From Dehalococcoidia bacterium (GTDB taxonomy: Bacteria; Chloroflexota; Dehalococcoidia; Dehalococcoidales; Fen-1064): 5,041 nucleotides of DNA. The notes beneath the pieces were generated by a model. The model was given only the letters and a program-made list of their open reading frames with translations. It had not been told where the DNA came from and did no database searches. Where the stretch lies: positions 1 to 5,041 of the forward strand of contig PMBW01000010.1 in assembly GCA_003153075.1 (NCBI GenBank). Reading direction: 5' to 3'. A program made the translations under genes and the position numbers. Positions 1 to 5,041 of the stretch are shown in pieces (within the stretch, counting starts at the first letter, position 1; each line of letters opens with the position of its first letter).

Positions 1-10
1 TCACCTCTTT
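1..10 (-). promoter_or_regulatory. Probable Shine-Dalgarno of a minus-strand gene starting just outside the window
   Basis: Read on the minus strand, the last bases of the window are AAAAGAGGTGA. GAGGTGA matches seven bases of the anti-Shine-Dalgarno complement AAGGAGGTGA. If used, a start codon should lie within about 10 bases beyond position 1, which would put another gene about 110 bases downstream of hsdM in the same direction, possibly in the same transcript because no strong terminator is seen between them. Confidence 0.4.
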
Positions 11-16
11 TGGAGC

Positions 17-43
17 TATCAGCGGTAAGTTTCAGCTTTCAGC
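17..43. repeat. Three copies of a TTTCAGC-like heptamer
   Basis: TATCAGC (17-23) is followed, after a 6-base gap, by two tandem TTTCAGC units (30-36 and 37-43). The longer form AGCTATCAGC (14-23) recurs as AGCTTTCAGC (34-43) with one mismatch, 20 bases apart. On the minus strand this reads GCTGAAA repeats. No function can be assigned. Confidence 0.35.
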
Positions 44-44
44 A

Positions 45-67
45 CTCTCTCCACCTGTGGGAGAGAG
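45..67. repeat. Hairpin-forming CT/GA inverted repeat downstream of hsdM
   Basis: Perfect 8-base arms CTCTCTCC (45-52) and GGAGAGAG (60-67) enclose a 7-base loop; CCAC/GTGG can pair further inside the loop if one G bulges. It lies 40 bases past the hsdM stop. No T-run follows it on the minus strand, so it is not a standard intrinsic terminator. It resembles the CCTCTCC...GGAGAGG palindromes scattered through intergenic DNA of many bacteria. Confidence 0.4.
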
Positions 68-106
68 CCAGAGAGAGGGGATCATGGCTCCCAGCATGCC
101 GCGATT

Positions 107-1633
107 TTATTTTCTGCGAAGCAGGGCAATGGCTTCTGCCACTTCTTTGCCTTTCGCTTCGATGATATCCAGTAATTCTTCCGGGGTTCTGGTGTCGGTG
201 GTATCTTTGCGGTTGGGATTGACCGCTTTAATATCATAGTTTTTGGCTTCAATTTCTTGACGGGTAATAGTCCAACTGCGTTCGCTATCCGCACGGGTGG
301 GAAGTAATTTCCGGAACTCCTCAAAGTTTGCCATGGTGAGAGGAGTTTTCTTACCGACTTTAATATCCGATAAATCGTAATACCAGATTTTTTCGGTGGG
401 TTTGCCTTTAGTGAAGAACAAAAGATTGGCTTTAACACCTCCACCGGCTTGCTTGAAAGTACCGGCCGGCAAACTGAGGATGCACCACAAATCACAATCA
501 TCCAGCAACTTGCGTTTGGTCTGGACGAAAGCGGTTTCATTAGTGCGGAACAAGACACCTTCATCGATAACCATGCCGCAGCGGCCGCCGCGTTTTAGGC
601 TATCAATAATATGCTGCAAAAAGAGCACCTGCGTAGCGCCGGTTTTATAGGCAAATTTGGTTTGCGCCTCTTTACCTTCTTTGCCGCCAAAGGGGGGATT
701 GGTGAGAATAACATCAAACTGCGCGGGCGCGGCGAGATACAAACCGCCGTAGGTCTCCCCGCCGGTCAAAGTATTGCCGTGCCATAGATTAGGCTGGTCG
801 ATGCCGTGCAAAATGAGATTAGCTAGAGCGATGGGAAAAATCAAATTTTCTTTTTCCCGGCCGTAAAAGGTTTTCTGTTTGAGAGTTTCCACCTGTTCCG
901 CTGTGGCGGCGATATTGCCATTGGACAAATATTCGTAGCTCTGGGCTAAAAATCCACCGGTGCCACAAGCCGGGTCATAGATGGTTTCGCCGTTCTGCGG
1001 ATTAATAGCAGTGACAATAGCCCGGATAACTTCCCGTGGGGTAAAGAACTGGCCGCCGTCATTGTTCTTTTCGCCCATTTTCAGCAGCAGACCCTCATAA
1101 ACCTGCGAAAGCAGGAAAACATGCGTATCATCAACCCCTTCATTACTGATGGTATGGACTTTATCAATAATATCCAGCAGGTTGCGTTCGGTATCAATGC
1201 GCACGTGGTCAACATCTGCCATGATTTCACTGATAACTTTCTGGCGGGGGGTGGCGCGGGGTTTTTCCCGCAAACCCTTGAGATACGGTAATAAATCCCC
1301 GTTGACAAAGTTTTTAAAAGCATCCAGCGTGCTGTTTTGCAGTTCTTTTCTTTTTGGCCCATTGGGGGCGGCCCAATCCTGCCAGCGGTAGGGATTTTTT
1401 AGTGAAGGCGTAAAATCAGCCCCAACTGCCTCTCCTTCTTCCTGCTCCTGCTGCTCACGCTCATCCAAAATGCGTAAAAACAGAATCCAGGTTAATTCCG
1501 GAACATATTGCAGTGCGCCAGCGCAATTAGAACGGCGCATAATATCACAAATGGATTTAACGGCACTATTAACAGATTGTTGAGTGCCCAGCATTTTACC
1601 ATCGCCGTTTATTTTATGAATGGCCATGTTCAT
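107..1633 (-). CDS. hsdM: Type I restriction-modification DNA methyltransferase subunit (HsdM)
   Basis: This 508-residue protein is the modification subunit. It transfers a methyl group from S-adenosylmethionine to the N6 of adenine in the site read by HsdS, and it is also required in the restriction complex. Residues about 15-180 form the helical N-terminal domain typical of HsdM. GGQFFTP (193-199) is the motif X region, DPACGTGGFL (220-229) is the SAM-binding motif I, FYGREKE (256-262) fits motif II, and NPPF (312-315) is catalytic motif IV. The I-before-IV order makes it a gamma-class N6-adenine enzyme. The C-terminal helices (about 484-508) would contact HsdS. Length is normal for the family and no frameshift is seen. 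The chosen start overlaps the hsdS stop (ATGA) and has GGAG 4 bases upstream. The ATG two codons later (1627) is 10 bases from the same GGAG and is equally plausible. Last gene of the visible operon. Confidence 0.96.
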   Translation of the reverse strand: MNMAIHKINGDGKMLGTQQSVNSAVKSICDIMRRSNCAGALQYVPELTWILFLRILDEREQQEQEEGEAVGADFTPSLKNPYRWQDWAAPNGPKRKELQNSTLDAFKNFVNGDLLPYLKGLREKPRATPRQKVISEIMADVDHVRIDTERNLLDIIDKVHTISNEGVDDTHVFLLSQVYEGLLLKMGEKNNDGGQFFTPREVIRAIVTAINPQNGETIYDPACGTGGFLAQSYEYLSNGNIAATAEQVETLKQKTFYGREKENLIFPIALANLILHGIDQPNLWHGNTLTGGETYGGLYLAAPAQFDVILTNPPFGGKEGKEAQTKFAYKTGATQVLFLQHIIDSLKRGGRCGMVIDEGVLFRTNETAFVQTKRKLLDDCDLWCILSLPAGTFKQAGGGVKANLLFFTKGKPTEKIWYYDLSDIKVGKKTPLTMANFEEFRKLLPTRADSERSWTITRQEIEAKNYDIKAVNPNRKDTTDTRTPEELLDIIEAKGKEVAEAIALLRRK

Positions 1634-2244
1634 AAATCTCCGGAAAAAGCTTGCCGCAAAATGACGGCAGGCAAGCTATTAATTGTTTCAAGTTCTGTTT
1701 CCGCGGCGGCGCGGGCTTTTTCTACCGCCGCCATTTGTTCATTTAAAATTTGTGAAATACGTTTTTGTTCTGAAACGGGGGGAAGAGGAATTTTGATTTG
1801 GTGTATAAAGTCTCTTGTAAGCCCTTGAATAGTTGCTCCACGACAATTTTCGATAAGCAACGGAGTTATACTTGTTATATATCTTGCGGCAAATTCCGAC
1901 ATGATTTGTTCGCCACAAGTGAAAGGACTTAAATCTTGACTGGCACACACCAATTCAGACGCAATACCTACGCGACCAACTCTAGTTCTAGTGACAAACA
2001 AAATAGATCCGGGTTTACAAATGGCAGTTTTTCCGCTTTGTAACCCCTTTTGGGTTAAGAAGGCACGAGCATTTTCCCTTGAAATATAGAGTTTGGTGAT
2101 ATCAGCACCGGTTACAAAAGGTATATCCCCATTCCAATATTCAGGTTTTTCTTTGGCTGGTGTACCACCGGAATCAAATTTCCCAACCTCATCAAGGCGT
2201 ACCCATCGCCAACTTTTCGGTAATTTATTTTCAGTCAATGTCAT
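1630..2244 (-). CDS. hsdS: Half-size Type I specificity subunit (HsdS), single target recognition domain
   Basis: The specificity subunit reads the DNA target and holds HsdM and HsdR together. Usual HsdS proteins are about 400-450 residues with two target recognition domains (TRDs), each followed by a conserved helical region. This one is 204 residues with one of each. LPKSWRWVRLDEVG (8-21) is the standard TRD opening, TGADI (45-49) and PGSILF (78-83) are typical TRD positions, and IPLPPVSEQKRI (152-163) leads into a charged helix (about 160-190) ending AFSGDL, as full-length HsdS proteins usually end. Natural start and end argue against truncation by a stop or frameshift. By analogy with engineered or natural half-HsdS proteins, such as truncated EcoR124/EcoDXXI subunits, it probably dimerises and recognises an interrupted palindrome; this is inference. 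Its ATG overlaps the hsdR stop (ATGA) and no alternative ATG lies nearby. The TRD-coding part is visibly AT-richer than its neighbours. Confidence 0.93.
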   Translation of the reverse strand: MTLTENKLPKSWRWVRLDEVGKFDSGGTPAKEKPEYWNGDIPFVTGADITKLYISRENARAFLTQKGLQSGKTAICKPGSILFVTRTRVGRVGIASELVCASQDLSPFTCGEQIMSEFAARYITSITPLLIENCRGATIQGLTRDFIHQIKIPLPPVSEQKRISQILNEQMAAVEKARAAAETELETINSLPAVILRQAFSGDL

Positions 2245-4589
2245 GCAATAAATACCTTTTCTTTAACCTTGTGTAATATTTCTACCGGTTTGCCGAATGC
2301 TTTCAATGCGGGCAACCCACCGGATTTAACCACTTCGGGGGTCTCGAAAATCTTGGGATTTTCCAGTTCATCCGTGCCGCCGCGGGCAAATTGCCCGGCC
2401 ATGGCTTTGATAGTCAGCGCGGTGTTTGGTGGCAGCGTTTTCAGCCAGGCGGCATTTTTATAAGAAAATGCGTCGGCCCGTTCTACCCGCGTGCTGGGAG
2501 CCATGCCGTAACCCAGTTCCGCCATCACGTCATACAGATCATAAGCACGCATGTCTTCAAGTTCCCTTATCAGCAATGGGGCGCGACCGCCATCCGGCAT
2601 AGCGCTCATTAATTGCTGTCGTTCCGCCGGTGAAGTCCAGTAATTACGGAAAGATTCCAGTGTGGGAGCAAGGGCGATGATTTTTTCAGCGAGTTTGGCT
2701 TTATATTCTTCCACGGTTACGGGCAGGGCTTTACCGTCCACCTGGGTAACGATGTACCGTCCGGCATCGGTGATGTGCACATCAAAACCTTCAACAACCA
2801 CTATTTTTTCTCGAGGCGGCGGCGGCCAGTCGGGCGCTTTTTTCTCTTTGACTTGCTGATATTTCGTCCAGAAGTCCTTGCCGAAAAGACGAGTAGCATT
2901 GGTATAATCATACACCCGGAACATCAGTTTACCTGTGGGCGGGTCTATGCGGGTGCCGCGACCGACCATCTGATAAAAAGCAATCGGCGAACGGACATAT
3001 TTAAAAAAGACGATATTACGCACACACGGCACGTCAACACCGGTGGATAATAAATCAACAGTAGCGGCAATAAAATGGTGGCGGGAGCCTCCGCGCAAAT
3101 CCGCCAGATAGTCACTGCCGCTGTTGGCAGCGGTGCATTTAAAGGCATAGGATTCAAGGTGCGGCTGATTGTTTTTAGTACACCATGCGGTATATAAGTT
3201 ATTCATGGTGGCGGCGACATCGTCGGCGTGGCGGTCGCGGGCGCAAAAAATGATGGATTTCTGTTCCGGGCCGCCGGTTTCCAGAAAGTAATTAAATAAA
3301 TCCTGACACATGACCAAAACACGGTCGGGTAATAGCAATTTGGCTTCATAATCGGTCTTTTCGTATTTTTCACGGATTTCAGCGACGGATAATGGTAAGC
3401 CGGTATTGGCGTCTTTCGGCTGGTGAGCAATGATATCGTCCATGGTGAGGCCGGTATCATCCAGATTAACTCGCCCTTTCTGAATTTCGCAGGCGGCCAG
3501 ATAACCATCTTCTATGCCCTGTGCCATATCATATTCATAAACTGGTTCGCCGAAGTATTTAATATTATCGGCGGAAACTTGCGCATCGGCCTGCGCTTCT
3601 TGAGTCCTTTCGCTGTAATCGATTTGCCGGGGGGTGGCGGTTAAACCGATTTGAATAGCATCCGGGTTGCGGGTCAAGACCTGCGACCATTTGCCCCAGG
3701 CGGAGCGGTGGCACTCATCAATGACGATATGGCTGAAATAATTTTCGGGATAGTTTTTTACCAAGAAACTGGCATCGGCATCGTCGGTATCCACATTTAA
3801 GGTCTGGTAGGTGGCAATGATAATGCGGGCGTTTTTCTCCGGTTTCCCGTTCAAGGCAGAGGCGGCGTTAGTGCCAAAAACATTGTGAAACGCACCTAAT
3901 CCTTGCTTACGTAATTCATCACGGTCACAGACAAATAAAGCGCGTTTCAGTTGTCCGGCATCGGCAATACGTTTCAGGATATTAACCGCAATGAAGGTTT
4001 TACCGGAACCGGTGGCTAAAGCCAGAAGCGCGCGGTTTTCGCCTTTGGCAATTTTTTCAAAAACGGCACGGATGGCAGCATCCTGATAATAACGGCGAGC
4101 AGCTTCTCCGCCGGTATATTTCGTCAGTAACGGTTTAGCGGCTTCACTATCCAGTTTGAAACCATGTTTTTCTTCATAACGCGAGCGCAATTCGGCGGGG
4201 GACGGAAAGTTTTTAATTTTTTTCGCGTTGCTTGTGATTTGGGTGTGGCTGTCAAACTCCACGAACATATGTCCATTGGAGGAAAAAACATAGGGGACAT
4301 TCAGCCGCTTGCTGCAAGCGTACAATTTGGCTTGCTCCAATCCGTGATTAGGCGGTAGGTTTTCCGCTTTCGCTTCAATTAACGCCACGGCAACTGGTTG
4401 AGAATCACTGTTGACTTTCACGCGCAGAACATAATCCACGCGGCCTTTGGCCTGCTTGAGGGCTTTGCCGCCTTCAATAACAATGGCACCGGCAGTTTCC
4501 TCGCGTTTGATTAGGTCTTCCGTCCAGCCGCATTCATGTAAAGCAGGATCGATTAATTTAGCCCTGGTATCAGATTCGTTAAGTGTCAT
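2241..4589 (-). CDS. hsdR: Type I restriction endonuclease/translocase subunit (HsdR), EcoEI-like
   Basis: HsdR (782 residues) binds the HsdM-HsdS core at unmethylated sites, pulls DNA in using ATP, and cuts at a distance. The N-terminal domain (about 1-150) carries a PD-(D/E)xK nuclease, with D52 in GRVDYVL and E72/K74 in LIEAKAE. The SF2 motor follows: Q-motif-like YYQDAAI (167-173), Walker A ATGSGKT (192-198), DECH box (291-294), motif III TATP (317-320), IIFCA (446-450), TGVDVP (516-521) and QMVGRGTR (540-547). A proline-rich WPPPP (588-592) marks the hinge to the C-terminal domain (about 610-780), whose ESFRNYWTSPAERQQL stretch resembles the EcoEI HsdR C-terminal family. All catalytic motifs and the usual length are present, so it looks active. 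The start at 4589 leaves the nuclease domain whole, with a weak AGCGGA Shine-Dalgarno 7 bases upstream. First gene of the operon; its stop overlaps the hsdS start. Confidence 0.97.
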   Translation of the reverse strand: MTLNESDTRAKLIDPALHECGWTEDLIKREETAGAIVIEGGKALKQAKGRVDYVLRVKVNSDSQPVAVALIEAKAENLPPNHGLEQAKLYACSKRLNVPYVFSSNGHMFVEFDSHTQITSNAKKIKNFPSPAELRSRYEEKHGFKLDSEAAKPLLTKYTGGEAARRYYQDAAIRAVFEKIAKGENRALLALATGSGKTFIAVNILKRIADAGQLKRALFVCDRDELRKQGLGAFHNVFGTNAASALNGKPEKNARIIIATYQTLNVDTDDADASFLVKNYPENYFSHIVIDECHRSAWGKWSQVLTRNPDAIQIGLTATPRQIDYSERTQEAQADAQVSADNIKYFGEPVYEYDMAQGIEDGYLAACEIQKGRVNLDDTGLTMDDIIAHQPKDANTGLPLSVAEIREKYEKTDYEAKLLLPDRVLVMCQDLFNYFLETGGPEQKSIIFCARDRHADDVAATMNNLYTAWCTKNNQPHLESYAFKCTAANSGSDYLADLRGGSRHHFIAATVDLLSTGVDVPCVRNIVFFKYVRSPIAFYQMVGRGTRIDPPTGKLMFRVYDYTNATRLFGKDFWTKYQQVKEKKAPDWPPPPREKIVVVEGFDVHITDAGRYIVTQVDGKALPVTVEEYKAKLAEKIIALAPTLESFRNYWTSPAERQQLMSAMPDGGRAPLLIRELEDMRAYDLYDVMAELGYGMAPSTRVERADAFSYKNAAWLKTLPPNTALTIKAMAGQFARGGTDELENPKIFETPEVVKSGGLPALKAFGKPVEILHKVKEKVFIA

Positions 4590-4660
4590 TTTGTTGTCCG
4601 CTAAGTTTTAATATCCAGTGGATTCGTAATCGAATTTCTCTTGGGTTACGCCAATTCTAT
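4590..4660 (-). promoter_or_regulatory. Candidate promoter and leader of the hsdRSM operon
   Basis: A promoter for the operon should lie here because the next gene upstream ends 208 bases away. The best sigma70-like pair I find is TTGGCG (4654-4649) and GATTAC (4631-4626), separated by 17 bases. They match 4 of 6 and 3 of 6 consensus positions, so this is weak. An alternative -10 is GATATT at 4614-4609, without a convincing -35. A weak Shine-Dalgarno AGCGGA (4602-4597) sits 7 bases before the hsdR ATG. Confidence 0.25.
4622..4635. repeat. Small inverted repeat ATTCG-TAAT-CGAAT in the hsdR leader
   Basis: Two perfect 5-base arms are separated by 4 bases. The repeat overlaps the candidate -10 box of hsdR, a position where an operator for a repressor could lie. 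The arms are short enough to occur by chance and no controller (C) protein gene is visible in the window, so an operator role is only a suggestion. Confidence 0.25.
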
Positions 4661-4723
4661 CACTCTGGAATGATTAAGACAAGTGGGGGAGAGAGGGTTG
4701 CGAGTGGTTAGTAGTGAGCAGCC

Positions 4724-4782
4724 CCCTCTCCTTGAGTCACAACGAAATACTTTTGGCGTTAAGCCAAAATGTACAGGGAGGG
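4724..4782. repeat. Imperfect inverted-repeat element with a central hairpin between the terminase-like gene and hsdR
   Basis: The core is a perfect 7-base stem, TTTTGGC (4751-4757) and GCCAAAA (4763-4769), with loop GTTAA. It is enclosed by nearly complementary outer arms CCCTCTCC (4724-4731) and GGGAGGG (4776-4782). Read on the minus strand it falls just after the stop of the terminase-like gene. It could act as a weak terminator for that gene, but the stem is followed only by a broken T stretch. It may equally be a degenerate copy of a dispersed intergenic palindrome. Confidence 0.4.
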
Positions 4783-4797
4783 ATAATGAACTCACCC

Positions 4798-5041
4798 TCA
4801 GGAGCCTTTGGCTTCTCTGTGGTCGTAGCCGTCGGCGGCGGCGAGGAGGAGAGCGGCGCTGATCAGAAAGTCGTCGTGGCCTTTGGCGGGGTCGACGGAA
4901 AAATTCATCGTCTGGTTTGCGCGGAACCGGCTTTCGGCGAGGTCGATTTCCGACCAGAACTGCTGGTATTCGGGGGAGCCGTCCGCGGCATACATCTTCA
5001 GCCGGCCGGAATTGACCGCCGCCAGGAGATTGAAGCCGAGC
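4798..5041 (-). CDS. C-terminal fragment of a probable phage terminase large subunit (runs off the right edge)
   Basis: This minus-strand frame is open from the window edge to a TGA at 4798-4800 and gives the last 80 residues of a longer protein. An internal ATG at 4995 exists, but the frame continues upstream without a stop (LGFNLLAAVNSGRLK before that Met), so it is not the true start. The segment GRLKMY, then a helix with FWSEIDLAE, then GHDDFLISAALLLAAA (HDD at fragment residues 55-57) matches the end of the RNase H-like nuclease domain of terminase large subunits, where the last catalytic Asp sits in an HDD motif followed by an alanine-rich helix. That protein packages phage DNA into procapsids and cuts it. 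The call rests on this short motif only. Another RNase H-fold nuclease is possible. GC is about 62% by hand count, clearly above the R-M genes. Confidence 0.6.
   Translation of the reverse strand, partial: LGFNLLAAVNSGRLKMYAADGSPEYQQFWSEIDLAESRFRANQTMNFSVDPAKGHDDFLISAALLLAAADGYDHREAKGS

Noticed and set aside
1..43. Heptamer repeats as a CRISPR array or iteron origin.
   Set aside because: Only three short copies with irregular spacing, no spacers of equal size and no cas or rep gene in view.
45..67. CT/GA hairpin as an intrinsic terminator for the hsd operon.
   Set aside because: No T-run follows the stem on the minus strand and the arms are a simple CT/GA repeat; recorded as a repeat instead.
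82..564. 160-codon minus-strand open frame overlapping the hsdM 3' half.
   Set aside because: Out-of-frame shadow of hsdM; no recognisable domain, and hsdM itself is intact with conserved motifs.
1081..1362. Minus-strand 93-codon frame inside hsdM, and similar short frames within hsdR on both strands.
   Set aside because: Shadows of the real genes with unnatural composition and no motifs.
1630..2244. hsdS as a pseudogene truncated from a two-TRD protein.
   Set aside because: It has a typical start, a typical terminal AFSGDL, and stop/start overlaps with both neighbours, which a random truncation would not give.
4786..5041. Plus-strand frame open from an ATG at 4786 (with GGGAGGG just before it) to the window edge, about 85 codons.
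   Set aside because: Its codons lie exactly opposite those of the minus-strand terminase-like frame, where GC-rich coding sequence rarely yields stops. The product is low-complexity (runs of Gly, Val, Glu) and matches nothing I recognise, while the minus frame has a recognisable HDD motif.

Overview
The window holds one complete and apparently intact Type I restriction-modification operon on the minus strand, transcribed right to left in the order hsdR (4589-2241), hsdS (2244-1630), hsdM (1633-107). Both gene junctions are 4-base ATGA overlaps, so the three genes look like one translationally coupled transcript. HsdR is a PD-(D/E)xK nuclease plus SF2 translocase of the EcoEI/EcoAI (Type IB-like) architecture. 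HsdM is a gamma-class N6-adenine methyltransferase. HsdS is only 204 residues, about half the usual length, with a single target recognition domain followed by one conserved helical segment. Its C-terminus looks natural, so this appears to be a genuine half-subunit expected to work as a homodimer and to read a palindromic, interrupted site.

Right flank (4590-5041): a 208-base intergenic stretch contains a weak candidate promoter, a small inverted repeat over its -10 box, and an imperfect hairpin element. Beyond it lies the C-terminal 80 residues of a minus-strand gene that runs off the window. Its end resembles the nuclease domain of a phage terminase large subunit. This piece is about 62% GC by hand count, against roughly 47-50% in sampled rows of hsdM and about 41% in the hsdS recognition domain. 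The R-M operon therefore seems to sit beside prophage-like or other mobile DNA of different composition.

Left flank (1-106): no gene and no clear terminator. It has a hairpin-forming CT/GA tract, three copies of a TTTCAGC-like heptamer, and at the very edge a strong minus-strand Shine-Dalgarno-like sequence, suggesting that another minus-strand gene begins just outside the window.

The organism is a bacterium using ordinary Shine-Dalgarno starts, with moderate GC in this island. The terminase-like fragment and the flanking repeats vaguely recall Chloroflexota (Dehalococcoidia) genomes, but that is an impression from memory and not a supported assignment. I see no wholly new system. The noteworthy points are the half-size HsdS, the R-S-M gene order and the neighbouring terminase-like gene.
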